In this document: positions 41,331 to 54,151 of the stretch, piece after piece | Layout of the letters: each line of letters starts with the position of its first letter | Numbering within the stretch: position 1 is the stretch's first letter | Source of the DNA: Ifrita kowaldi | Taxonomy: Eukaryota; Chordata; Aves; Passeriformes; Cinclosomatidae | Reading direction: 5' to 3' | Length of the DNA: 64,000 bases | Assembly (NCBI GenBank): GCA_013398055.1 | Contig: VZRS01014475.1 | Location: 1,263,859 to 1,327,858, forward strand | The notes under the pieces: generated by a model | What the model saw: only the letters and a program-made list of their open reading frames with translations | What the model was told of the DNA's origin: nothing | Databases searched by the model: none | Program-made: the position numbers and the translations under genes

Positions 41331-41388
41331 GGTGGAGCAGAACATAATATTCCAGTGGTCATTTCTAAGATTTCCAAAGAACAAAGAG
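41331..41388 (+). CDS. SNTG1: SNTG1 coding exon 4 (residues 74-92 plus first base of codon 93)
   Basis: 58 bases giving GGAEHNIPVVISKISKEQR and the first base of an Ala codon. This is the second and third strand region of the PDZ domain. It directly continues the binding loop of exon 3 (LSIK|GGAEHN). The acceptor is CTGTTTTCAG (41321-41330). The donor GAG|GTGGGT at 41389 is GT with a G-rich, weaker consensus, and the exon ends in phase 1. Ile84 replaces a Val in the human sequence as I remember it, a conservative change. Confidence 0.95.
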
Positions 41389-43805
41389 GTGGGTATCAGG
41401 TATCAGCTCATTTCACTGTGCTTTAATGTTCCCTTTAAAGAAAGCTGTACTAAATCTTGAGATTCTTTGGTGTTAAACAAATACTATCAAATAACAAACC
41501 CTTTCTCTCCCATGTCTTTATGATCTCTTCCTCAGAAACTTTCTTTGAAAAAGTGCAGAGTTGATATTTGGAATGGTTTGTAAAGTCTTCAGTGTATTTT
41601 TTTATATAAAAGATTCTTGTAAAGCATTATTTTCAAGACAAGAAATAGGAAGGTATTTATAGAATGAAAATTTTTAACAAATTGAACAAAATACAATTAT
41701 TTAGTGGCTTTCACTTCCCAGTTATTTTCTGGAAGCTGTAGCAGATCAAATGTTTGCCTCTTAAAGCATGGTAACACGGCAGGAGAATGCATGGCATTTT
41801 AACCTGGTTAGTCAGATAGAATTGAGACAGGTGTGGCAAGTGGCAGAGCCTTGATAATACCCCTATGTTATTTCAGCATTAGATGCTGAGCTGTGTCAGC
41901 TTTTGCAGCAGCTCATATGTAGCAAAATCAGTACTGCATAAAATCTTGACCATACTTATTTTTAATAATAACAGAGCTAGTGCTGAATCTCTGTATTAAC
42001 TGGCAATGTTTTGAAATTACTGGAATGATACATGGATAATAGTTAAACAGCTCAAGATGTGCACAATTATGAGGGAGGAAGATTGTGAATCAGTACTAAT
42101 GTGGTGTATTTAATATATTTGTTATGTTTGTATTTATTTGTGCAAGGCCAGAAATGTAAACTTGGAAACATTTCTCTCCATCTGTAATGCAATAGTTCTA
42201 GAACTTAGCTTCTCCTCAACTAAAATGTGCTAGCATAAGAAAAGTCTCATATTCACCCACACAGATAAAGTGAGGTGTGGAACAATCAGCATATTGAGAG
42301 CTGAAAGCCAGCCCTGAAGGGTAGATGTGAAAGGTGGAGTTAGGGAGGCTGAGGAGGAGCATGGAATGAGCCCCTGAGGAAGGCCATTAGGTTAACCTTA
42401 AGAAGTCATACTGGTGACGACATTCTTTTCAGTATACATATAACTAAGTAATACATAAAAATGTGGCATATATTACATGCAGTAGCTATTAAAATGCTAT
42501 TAAGCACTGCAGGAAAAATAAGAAAGATTTGCTTAAGTTTAATTGAGCACACTGAAGTGCAATTTTATTTTTGTCTTCTTTTTTTTGCTGAAGTAGCTGT
42601 TACATTGTTTCTAGCCCCCATACCTAGCTGTGATATAATTCATTACTGCTTTCAGTAAAAATACTGCTGATTTTTAGAGAGCTAGTTTGGAGGGACATCT
42701 CTTGTGTAGGAGACTGCGGTCTTGGGATGTAGAAAGTGTCATGCCATGTGCCTGGACTAGGGAACTTCGATACAGAAAATACTGTTTGACCCAAATCCTG
42801 TGCCTCAAAACAAATCAGAATGTCTGACCTGCAATAATTTAACAATCCATTGTTAAATATAGCTAATAGGACCATTCCTTCAAACGGGGATTTGAGTATC
42901 ATAATTTATGCCAACATGCATTCTAGTTTTGCAACTCATGTAAATAAGTAAAGTTTTTGGATCAAGTCCAATACTAGCATTTTCTAGACAGTGTCTTCTG
43001 TGATGATATGGAATACTATAGGTAATAATTGCATGTAATCTGTTAACATTCCTTAGTTCTCATGTTGCAGGTTGTTAACTTCTTTATAGACACTTAAATA
43101 ATCTTTGTTATATTTCTGGTATGCTTATAAGGTATATTTGTACCAGATAGCTCTGAAATGAAACACAATGTTTAAAAAATGGAAGTGTAGAATTAGATTT
43201 TGTAAATGTCTTTGTGATAAAGCTTTGTTTTAAAAATCACATTCAGTTTGGCTGGTGATTTTTTTTTACGATACATTGATTTTCTGGCTCTTCAGCATAT
43301 ATAAGTGTTATCCAGCATTAATGGTCCCTGTTATTATCAAAGATGCAAGATCTAAAGGGTCCTTTATTTTCAGTAAAAGCTTAAAAATTAAATTTGTCAT
43401 TCATAAGTGGCTCTGGAGTCTCCATGTTGCTTATTTCTCTTCGTAAAAAATAATGTCTCACAGGCGAATAAGACCTAGTCGTGCAGTCCTTTTCTATCCA
43501 AAAAAATGTACCACACCTCACCAGAATGGTCTGAAAGGTGCTAGTGACTGATGGATGAAGTTTTGTAGTCTTGTGCTTGGGCTGAAGCCTCTTTTATTGT
43601 ATGACTGATACACTGGTAATTTGGTTTTAAAAAAGAAAATACAAATAATTTATTTGGAAGTTTTATTCAGGTAATTTTATTCAGGTTTTTTTCAGGTTAT
43701 TTGAAGTTTTAAAAGATTATGCAAAAACATTAAATAAGAATTCATGTACGCAAAATGTTGCATGTTTTGTACAAAGTGAGTGAAAAATATGCTTTCTGTT
43801 TTCAG
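41389..43805 (+). other. SNTG1: SNTG1 intron 4 (about 2.4 kb)
   Basis: A GT-AG intron (GTGGGT ... CTGTTTTCAG) interrupting codon 93 after its first base. No repeat family or extra exon was recognised. Confidence 0.88.
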
Positions 43806-43849
43806 CGGAACTTTCAGGTTTGCTCTTTATAGGAGATGCAATTCTACAG
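43806..43849 (+). CDS. SNTG1: SNTG1 coding exon 5 (residues 93-107, PDZ core)
   Basis: 44 bases. With the G carried over from exon 4 it completes Ala93 and then encodes ELSGLLFIGDAILQ. This is the PDZ segment with the conserved Gly-Asp turn (GD, as in the family's hydrophobic-GD-I/V-hydrophobic pattern) before the fourth strand. The acceptor is CTGTTTTCAG|CGG and the donor CAG|GTGAGT is close to consensus. The exon is very short and ends in phase 0. Confidence 0.96.
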
Positions 43850-43956
43850 GTGAGTAAAACTGCAAATTATTTTGTCTGTATTTTTCTAGAAAAGTGAAAT
43901 GAAATCCCTGCTTATGAAATGTAGAGTAAGTCTTCTCTTTATCTTTTTAATAACAG
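43850..43956 (+). other. SNTG1: SNTG1 intron 5 (107 bases)
   Basis: A very short intron between GTGAGT and TTTTTAATAACAG, with a T-rich stretch (about 43930-43948) before the acceptor. It is far shorter than all neighbouring introns. Confidence 0.93.
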
Positions 43957-43998
43957 ATTAATGGAATTAATGTGAGAAAATGCAGGCATGAAGAAGTG
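43957..43998 (+). CDS. SNTG1: SNTG1 coding exon 6 (residues 108-121, PDZ)
   Basis: 42 bases, 14 codons, INGINVRKCRHEEV, phase 0 at both ends. It contains the NG of the fourth PDZ strand and the HEEV at the start of the second helix. The His of HEEV is at the alphaB1 position that normally selects Ser/Thr at -2 of the ligand (class I PDZ). The donor is GTG|GTGAGC at 43999. The helix and last strand of the PDZ domain should follow in the next exon, which was not found in the window. Confidence 0.95.
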
Positions 43999-46900
43999 GT
44001 GAGCTTTTCTGTTTTTTAGTCTACTTTTTGTCTTTTGTAGTTGCTGAAATGATGGTGTACACTGATAGCAATGCAGTGGTATCAGCTGTTTTGTTGTTGT
44101 TCCTAAACCAATATGACTGTACCTTCTAACATGACAAGCAACAAAGTGCAATCTTTTCTTCCTAAGTTTGTGTAATTGCTCGTCTCAGATTGGCTTTTCT
44201 GTATTAAAGGTGATTGTTTTATTATGAAGATTTGAGCTGTACATATTCCAGCATTTCTTCTTCCCGCTTATAGCTGTCAAATTTCAGCAGTGCTGCACCT
44301 TTCTGTCTGTGTGAGGTCATTTTAATTTCAAAAGCTGTAATTTGCACTGTATTGGAGATTTGTTGTTGGGTTGCTTTTAATCCTATTTAAAGAATGAGAC
44401 AAAAGTATTCAGCTGCCTCTCGTCCTCTGGCTGTTCCTTATGAGGGTGCTCTTCTCCTTTAGTTAAGCTGTTATCATTTTGGGTATAAAATAACAGTGTA
44501 TTAAGGAGATTTCTTCTAGAGAAGGAATTTTTGAGAGGTCTGTAGTAGGCTGGTTCCATAGGTGAATCAACTTTGCAAAATACATCATGTACTTTTGTTG
44601 TATTTGACTTTTTGACTCTTCTTAAGTACTTTTAGATGCAGGAAACCCTATATTTCAGAAAATAATGCCAAAAATTAGAAGATTAACAAAGAAATTACCA
44701 TTCAATCCTGTTTAGCTCCATAGAATTTGCGCTTGTATTTTTAAAATAATGTAGTACTGTTATATTTGGAAGCTTATCTTTCTGAATCTTACTTTGCCAC
44801 TTCAAGGACACTCTTTGTGTTTCATGCAGCATTCTGCTATGTGCCAGATCATCGAACATGTGCTGCTCAGGCATAGAGGGCAGGAGTTAATAAAGATGAA
44901 GTTCTGATGAACGGGTTTAGTGCAGGCTGAAAGATTAGATCACGGCACTATTCTTCAGAGTGCTTTTGCACACTTTTTCCTTTTGGGAATCTGTACTGCA
45001 AATCCTGCTTCATTATTCAGAGCCTTCAAAATACCCCCTTCTGTATACACTGGCTAATAGCCGTATTTATATTGCTTTTAAGTTTTCTCTGTGTGACAGT
45101 GGTCAGGTTGTAAATATTTTATAAGTTTACTGCAGCTGATCTTTTCAATATGCATTAATATGGCAAATCTCTCAGTGGGATTTAAATGTTGGAAGTTAAA
45201 TGTTGAAATTACAAAGCATGAGAAAGATATAACTAAAAGTATAGCTTTGTACACTTGAATGCATATTGAAAACTGGTATGGACATCAGGATTTTCTTTCC
45301 TGTTTTCTGAAACATTATCTTAACCCTCAAAATGATACATAAATCTATTCGGTATTTATGATAAGGTTGAAACATGTTCACGGAAAGAGATTTTGGAAAA
45401 GCTGAAAGGAGGGATTGACATAGAGTAGCAAGTGTTATCATATTAAATTTTGATTTATGCCTTGTTTATCTAACATAATCTGCTTCTCAAACTCCTTGTA
45501 GATAATTCTCTAGGAATAAAAAAAATGGTATCTTACCAGTTTTGAATGGGCATTTATGTATTTGCAAATGGTTTAGAAGTTTAAGAAGCAAATACATTTT
45601 AAATTAAATCCTTATTTTAATTAAGAATAATTTTTAATTTTTAATAGTAAATATTGACTAATATTTAAATAGGATCAAATATCCATCTGACATTTAATAA
45701 GCTAAAATATGCATAAGAGTTATAAATGTATAATATAAATAAAAAAGCCAAAGTAAATGAACTCTTGATAATCCATTTTTTTTGAAACGTTCACTGTCAT
45801 ATGCTACGTGTTTGTGGAGTAAGTTTGTTGTAAAGCTGCTATAGTGGTAATATACGTGGTTCTGCATTGTGCAGTAACCTGTGGGTTGAGGCTTAGCCCT
45901 CAGGAAAGGACAAGTACATCAACAGGTGTGCCAGCAGGAGTTGCAGGTAGGGTTTTGTCTGCTGTGTGTTCTTTGCAGCTGGAGTTGTACTATCACTTCT
46001 GTCTTGTAGGGTCTTTATCAAATATGGGATCTGCAGCTCTAACCTCAAGGTAATATAGAGAAAATAGGAAGTGTGTGGAGCCTAGTTGCTCGCAGCAGGG
46101 TTTTGAACAGGAGTTGAAATTTGATTTTCAATCCTTATTGCGTCTCAGTACTTCTGAAATGGCGCTACGAGACACCTGAGCTTGTACCTTTGTTTCTTTC
46201 TGATTTTTTCTGTAACTAATTAAGGCTTAGCAGGTACATATGTTAGTGTTTGGGTTGTCTTAATGTCTTAGAAAATATTCTTTGTAAAGCAGCATGGGAT
46301 TTTCTTCAGTGGGTAATGCTGAAGATACCTGTAGAAAATTCAGTCTTATATCTGCAGTGTGACTCTGGTGAGAACTCACTCTTTTCCTAGATGCATAACT
46401 TGTTGTTTGCGGAAGCTTTTTAAGCATATGTCATATCCTTCATAGCTCTGCAAAGAAAAATCTGTGGCACAATCACTGCAGCCTATTGTATGACACTGAT
46501 GATTAGTTGACCCTGGTATTTCACCTTGCTTTACTGATAACTGTACTATGGATGTAAAATTATTTGAATTTCAAAATTAGGTAGTTTAATCAAACTCGTG
46601 GCATCTTTCACAGCAGGGAGAATCTTTCCCCAATGTACAGTGATCTTAGTTATCTTAATGTTGTGGGCACTCTGTTGTCTTTATTGTTTTTCATTACTTT
46701 TGATACAGATCATAGGTAGGTAGACAGCCAGACTGATAGACTCCTATAAGCCTAGACAGGTAGTTTAGTCAGTTCTTAGTGTATTTTACTGGAAGCCTTT
46801 ACATGGTTCCTTTCTGATTGTTTTTTAGCTTTAGGTGAATCACTTAATCTTGAGTTTAGTTTTCTGCTTGTAGAAGGTGCAAATATTATTCATACTATGA

Positions 46901-48932
46901 AAGCATGATGAGTTTCTATCAAAGACTGACTGTCAGCTTGTTGTTTCTCTTGGGTTGTAAAGACCCCCAACTGAGTACAGCATAACATTGCTTCAGTCTT
47001 AGTGCTCTCATGTGGTAAGGTAAATACATGATCTCTCTGGTGAAGTGTCAACACAGAAGGAGGTTGCAGAAAAAAAGTAATCTAGCAATTCTCTTAAAAA
47101 ATATCTCTCAGGATCTCTCAAACTGGCAGTTTGAGCCCAAAAAATGCAATATGATCTTCTATGTAGAAGGAGAGTCCATTATATCTGTTAAATTACATGA
47201 CTTTGTGCTCCTTCTACTCAGGATTTATTAATTATTCCTATTCCAGTAGATTCTCCTTTAAATTTTAGAGCAAGACTTTTAAAAGGCTGAAATTAGAATT
47301 ATTCACTGGCAGAACTATGAGTTTCGGCTTTTGTCTAATTAATAAGGTCCAACAATGCATAGCTTTTCAATCCAGACACCTAGTGGATATGGTTATCCAC
47401 CATAACAGATATGATTATTCTTAAGGCTGGAAATTAATGTATTTCTAGATTTTACCTCCATTTATTGTCCAAATATAAAGATGGATAGATGAGCACCAAC
47501 ATAATACTGTTTCATGGATGTTTTTGGTGGTTCTGGGTCTAGCCACTACACCACTAACAATGGACAACGTTTGGGGAGAGAGTGAGAGGCCCTTGAACTA
47601 CTTCTGAGTTGCTACGAGTAGGAGGGTATGTCAGTTCAGTTGTATATGGCCAAAAACCTTGTGTGGGATCTACTGTTCAGGGTTGTAGTGCACCAAATCA
47701 TCTAGAGCCAAGGTAGAATTCCAGCTTAATGAAGGCTGATATGTTTAAGATTGTCTCTGTTCTTAATGTTGTGAATAAAACCTCTCAGGCAGTATCAATA
47801 ACTATGGTTACATTTCTCTTTGGGTCTTAGCATCTAGTTTTTTTCTCTTAGGAAATAGAAGAAATTAAATGACTATAGATATGAAGTAATTTCTTAGTTC
47901 TTGTGTTTGGGGAACATTCAGGGAATGTTTCAAATGAAAAATGGTAGCTTTCATGTGTCAGTTAATGTGGCATTCCGACATTCCTTGAAAAATAACAGGA
48001 AAAGCTCATGTAGTGGCAGGTAGGTATAAAGACAGAATATTTAGGCTTTGGTGGATTTTATGTAGAGATAACTACAATATGTAGCACCGTGGTTCAATCC
48101 AGCCACTGCTTGCATTTTGCACAAGACACTGTTTTTTCCAGCAGAATGACGTGACGTGAGATGTCCTCATGCACTGCACTGAATCTTTTGCTTCCCCCTT
48201 TTCTCAGCATTTACAGCAGGGCTGTAACTGTGCTGGCTCTCTGTGAGTCATTTATGTTATATGAAACTGGCAGTGTAGGGATTGTTGTTGCTTAACTGCA
48301 ATCATCTGCAGCTAATGAAACTCTTACTCTGGCCTTTCTCTTTAAAAACTATGGTTTCATTCAAACTGATTTTTAAAACTCATTATGAATAGTTTTGGCA
48401 ATGTTTTTTGCAAATGTTTTAAAGCAGAAGAATAGCGTATTGTATTTTTAAGACAGGACTGGGAACCAAATGATCTGAAATCTCACTCCATCTTGACTTT
48501 GCAGTTGTGTCTTTTGGTAAATTATGCTTTTTATGTTATCTTTGTTTCCTTAACTGTGAAACAGAAACCTAGACTATTATCAGATTTAGCTCTCTGAATT
48601 CTGTGAAGTACTTATGAATCTGTTATAGAAAAGTATCTCTGCATTGATATTTGCAGCTTCATGAAGTGATAACAGCAACCTGCAAACACAGATTACCACC
48701 TTCTCATATTGCAGAAATTCTGTACTTTGTAACTCACGGCACAGCCATTTAATCCTTTCCCCTCTAGACAGAATGGCAACTTTAAATGTGGAAGCTGCAC
48801 AGTCGGTGCTTCCAAGACTATAATCTATCTGCAGTTTTTATCTTCTGAATTTAAACGTGAAATGTAAACTTTCTGGAAATCAAATACTTTTACTCTTTCT
48901 GTACAGCTGCTGTTTTCTATCTGAGGCTTGAG

Positions 48933-48979
48933 TAATAATAATAATAATAATAATAACAATAACAATATCAATAATAAAA
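48933..48979. repeat. (TAA)n microsatellite with CAA interruptions
   Basis: A run of TAA triplets (48933-48955) grades into an interrupted CAATAA/CAATAT section and an A run. Simple repeat in SNTG1 intron 6. Confidence 0.9.
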
Positions 48980-51900
48980 CCTATGTCACTTTACCTAGCC
49001 TGGCATAAGTAATGAAAATACCTGTTATTGAATATCCTTACTGCTCATTAGATTTGAGCTAATAATAATCTGTGAAATATTTCAGCACAGATTTGAAATG
49101 TGTTTAACGAGTGGAAAAGAACCTATCATCTGTAAATAGCCTACTGTTTTGAGCTGTGGGGTGGAAATTCCTGGAATCTGGGTATATCCTGGAGCAGTAT
49201 TTTTAATATGTGTTCATCTGCTTTTCTAATCTGGTTTTAGCTATGTCTTTTTGTTGTTGATTTTTTTTTTATTGTGCCAAACTCAGTAAAAACTTAAATT
49301 TATTCAAGAACTGTGATGTTAGACTTTTAAAATATGTTAATATGTTGCTAGTCTTCCTAATTTGTATTTTCATTTCTTTTTCTCAAGATACCTGTAGATC
49401 TATTAGTCATTTTATTAAGATTTCATCTTTTAAACTACTCATCATTACTGCTGAGTTTTAATAGAAGGGAGTAGAACATACTGTCATGACTAACACCAAG
49501 CATACATGATTAATATTGTTATTTCCTTATTACATGGCTACAGTCCTCAAAGCAAAAATCCATTAGGGTTTAGTGGGATAGAGTGAAAGATTGAATCACC
49601 AGTTATGGCACAACATCCTTCAAATAACTGCCCTTGGTTCCTCCTTTGTCATACAGGTCTATTAATTCTGAAAGCCTGAGCTGCAAAGAAAAGAAACAGT
49701 TGAGGAGTGGATTTAAAGTGTGTACCATCAAATATGCTTTGTTTGTGGCCTTGTTTACATTGATATTTTTGCTGTAAAGACTCAGGTTTCTCTGCTTCCT
49801 TAGGAAGCAAGTAGAAATATTTTCATGTTTATTTGTATGTGTGTGTACTTTACTCTCCAAAAGACTTTTTGAAATATTTAGTTCTGCGCAGCATCTTCCA
49901 GTTGTGGAGCTACACCTCAATTAGACTTTAGTTCAGGGACTCAGTGTTTTCCTTTCTGGGCATAGCTTCCAATTGGCAGAAGAAGTAAACATACACAAAA
50001 CACTCCAACTTAATGTAGGAAAAATGAAAACTCCTATGAGCATGGAAATTATCTTCTCTGGTCACTATTAAGAAGATTTCATTTACCCATAAGGACTAGA
50101 AAATACTGTCCAACTGGCATCAGTTACGTTTTCTTTAAACAGTCAACAGCCATGTGGTATACACTGAAAGCAAATGTTCACCTCTAAAAGGCAACTTCTG
50201 TATTTCTAATGGCTTGATTTGAATCTGAGAGAGCACAGTGGACAGAACAGAGCAGGTGCACTCATTTAACTAGCCCGGAGTCACATGTAGAAGGCATGCT
50301 CAGAGAAGTGCACATGTGCATGCACATAGTCTTCTGACAACTTCCCAGCAGTTAAAATTCCTGACTTCACTCATCAGAAATGTCATTGTTCTGGCTATAG
50401 TCAAATCAAATGGGTGCCAGGAGAAAACTTCTAATCCAGGGGTTATGTAACACCTGTACATATTTTTAGGTCTTTTTTTCTCTACATTGGGTCTTTGTCT
50501 TTTGACAGTTTGTTCGGTGGAGGAGGAAGAGGAAAGGAGAATGGACTCTATATAATTTTTTAATAGTATCCAGTGTTGGCCTGTTCCAGCCAGACACAAG
50601 GAGGTTTCCAGATGGCCCACCCCATACTTCTCAACCACTAGGATGGTACAGTATGGTACTGGTGTTTTGGTATCTGTTTGTCAGCACTGGGCCTATTTCT
50701 AGATGTATTTTTTTTCTTGCTTTTGCCCTGATAGTACTGATGTCTTCATACAAGTTCAGTTTGGTAGTACCTGTTTCTTGTCAACTGTTTTGGGAGGCTG
50801 TGGCCAGTACAATGGCTTGCAGTAGTAAGAGTTTCACAGGTCACAAGAAGAACTTCTGCGCAGGTGTGGTTACTGAGCGAAGAAGCTCTTCAGTAAAAAT
50901 TACAACAGTTAAACGTTCTCTGGATTTTTCTTCAGAGACCTGCAAGAGTTGGTACCTCCCTGTGCTGTTAATACTTTTCTGAGCAAAATGGGAAATAGTC
51001 ACTGCTCAGGCTGAATTGGCATTTCCAGGAAAAGGACATATATCTTTAAAAGTGATCTAGGAAATGTTCATAGCTCTATTTCACTTCACATGCCCTTGTC
51101 AAGTCAGTAGTCATTCAGAGCATTTAAAAGATTCTAATTGTGCTGACCTGTTAAAAGGAAAGTTCAAGGGACTGTTCTACATCAAAAAACTCCCATATTT
51201 AAGCATTGGTTTGCAATACAAAGTACTGAGGATGTTTCTAGATTTTCTGAAATGCCTTCTTCTCTTCTTATACTATTCTGACTATGATGTACTTACGCAG
51301 TAAATGGATAGACAGGCATGTTTCACCAAATCTCCACCTTTTCTCAGTTGTCTTGATGTTATTTTGGCATCTTTTGTTCAGTCATGTTTACATGTGAAAT
51401 CAAATACAAAACATACTCAAAATCCCCTGTGCACTTCAGATCATGTCTGATTTCTGAATCAGTGATTGCAGAGAAATGTTGGTGAGAGCTAGAGTTTACC
51501 GTAATGGATGCTAACAAATAAAATATTTTGTTGAAATATCCATCACCCTGAAAGATTACATGGTTTCACAGAGTGCATAAAGCATCTTACCATCAATTAA
51601 TAAGTGAGGTTTTAGGGTGAAGTGAATCACCTGCACAACAATGGCAACAACAAATCTCTGAAACAGAGTATTATTTTTTTCCAATTAAAACACTGGGAGC
51701 TTTGGAAATTGAAAGCATTAAGACATTTAAATTTTTAATTTTACTTCTACAACTGCAGCTTTTAGTATTCCAGGATCTTTATATCTCAACAGGAAAGTGC
51801 TATCTAAATAGGGGCATGCTTTGTTGAATCAAAGCATCTCTGTATAATGTTCATTAGATATCATGGAGTTATGTGGCAGTTTTGAGAGACTTGGACTTTC

Positions 51901-53695
51901 TAAAAGTGAGGCCTGTAGTTTGTGCATTCATTTGTGATATTCTGGCATAATAACCTAGCAGCAATGTAATAGAATTACACAAATCATTCTGGTTTTCTTT
52001 TATTGTTGATGTTGCAAATTTTGTTTCAGAAAACACATTCACTCTATATAATAGTCTATAAATTATTGTTTTTATAAGATTTTATAGGCTCAAATGGTAA
52101 TTAACTGCTGTCAAGAATGGATTTCTGTGGTGTTATTGCTTAATTAAGAAAATAAGAAAAGGTAAAATAACGGTTGCAATGGGATAAGTAGCTTAATCAG
52201 TTTTGATTAATAGATCAGATTTATGCTTAATTTTGAAAGTTTCAAAGACCTCATGCTATAAACTGATTAAAACTGTAATTCAGCACTTTTTCATCATTGT
52301 GCTGAAATACAAATTATCCTTTTTACTTCTTTGGAATTATATGCTAATCTTTTTTTGTTTCCAAAATATCAGTAAATGTTCTCCAGTTAATTAAAATACA
52401 GCATGAGTACCTCCAAATCCAGTTTTGCCAAGACCTTTAAAATTTAGAAACTGATGAAAATGTTCATCAGTGTTAAAAATGTTCATCAACATGTTAAAAA
52501 TGTTGAGGCAACATTATTTCTAAAATTTTCAAATTACAATCTAATTATATTGGATTGCAGTTCAGCATAATACATATGTATTTGCCTAAAATTATGAATT
52601 TACATATTTTGTTAAATTGATGACTTTCTTTTTTACAAATATTTTTGAAGAACAAAGTAATTTTCTCAACTTCAACCAAATGCAGTACAATTAATTTGGA
52701 GCAGAAAAACAGCCATTGCATTAAATGTCATGAAAGTACGTTTTTATGCATTTTCTCAGCTGAGAACTTTTACTACTGGGCACTTTCCCTGGAATACTAA
52801 AATATCTTTCTCAGAGATTAGATCCTGAGCCTCCAAGAGGCTTAGCAGAATTAACTGCATATATTGATCTAAAACATTACTTCAATACAAATTTGTCCAA
52901 GAATTATTGTTTTGTCATATTGAAGTTGATAACATTTAGAACTGGACAAATAGGAATAGGTTTGTACAGTAATATTTATTCAAATATAGAATTAGAATTT
53001 GATTTCAAACCCTTTAAAACCACTTTTTATTCATTTTTCATGAGTATTTGTATTCTGATGCTTGATTAGTGTGACTATTCATGAAAACTAAGTGTTAAGG
53101 TCGTATTTGCCAACAGCAAATTTTATATTGAATATGTAAATGTGAAATTTGCTACTGGCTGTGTGTTTGACCCCAGCCTTGCAATGGGATTAGTGTGAGC
53201 AAACTCTTGTTCTGGGAGTGATCTTTCTTTTTTCCCCCAGACCTGAAGCTCTGCATAGTCAGGCAAAATGTTCAAGCCATACAACACTTGTATTGTTTTC
53301 GACAATCATAGATACATGTCTGCTCATAATTCTTAAAATTTAAAACTGTACTTCAAGATGCTGTGTAAATCGGATGTTTTTCACTCTTCAAGCATTAGGA
53401 ACAGGAACAATAGCTGGAATGTTTTACAGTCTGGTAATGTGTATGCATCTTGAATACTACTAATGAGCCTTTCAAAAATTGCAAACAAAAAAAATGTACT
53501 TGGTTAGTAACTGTATTAGAAATTTCATATAGAATTAAACCAGGACAGCACTTTTTTATGGTAAATTTGAATTGTGGGAACAATTTGACTAGAAGAGCGG
53601 GACATTCTTATATATTTAATAGATTATTAAGCAGCTTCATTGTTTTGTTAATTATCAGGGTTAGAAAATTTGAACCAGTCAAAGTCATCACTATC

Positions 53696-53722
53696 ATAAT
53701 AATAATAATAATAAAAAAAAAA
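53696..53722. repeat. (ATA)n microsatellite followed by an A run
   Basis: About six ATA/AAT triplets followed by A10, some 190 bases left of the provirus. Simple repeat. Confidence 0.85.
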
Positions 53723-53910
53723 GTGCATTATGATCAACTATGAAAAGAAGGAATTTCAAATTCTTTAAATGAATAATTTGATTAGAATTATTTCTTCCCG
53801 TACTCATTACCTGCAAAATTTGGAGACCCTAATTCCAAGTTATTGTCTAGTTTCTGATACCGCTTACTAGAAAAAGATATTTCCACTTTTTACTTTGTTT
53901 TTATTTTTAC

Positions 53911-53915
53911 CCTTA
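53911..53915. repeat. Left target-site duplication (CCTTA) of the provirus
   Basis: CCTTA directly precedes the element's terminal TGTGG and recurs exactly after its other end at 56630-56634. Five bases is the usual duplication length for class III (ERVL-type) elements. Confidence 0.88.
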
Positions 53916-54143
53916 TGTGGTGGTTTGGCTAAAATATAGCAATATAGCAATATAATTGAGAGAAAACTAGGTTACAATTACCTTTTTCTTTACTAGGTTT
54001 GAGAGAAAAGGAAATTTTTTTCGAAGGATAGTGAAAGAGCTAAAAACTATCTATTTAACAAACACACAAGAAAAGGATAATAGTGCTAAATAATGAAATC
54101 TCTTGCTGTAGAGAGAAACCTGGGAAGATTTCAGAGTCTTTCT
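53916..54143 (-). repeat. 3' LTR remnant (its 3' portion only)
   Basis: About 228 bases. The + strand starts TGTGGTGGTTTGGC, so the minus-strand LTR ends ...CCAAACCACCACA. The inner 60 bases (54084-54143) match the block next to the gap at 56161-56220 with two differences, one of them a CpG-type C/T change. At about 54143-54151 LTR identity stops and pol sequence begins, so the 5' part (U3) of this LTR has been deleted. A short AATATAGC duplication is present near 53933-53950. Confidence 0.85.
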
Positions 54144-54151
54144 CTTTTTTT

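Noticed and set aside
50300..50982. Two adjacent frames of 112 (minus) and 109 (plus) codons
   Set aside because: No domain, signal or splice context in either; interpreted as chance frames in intron 6.
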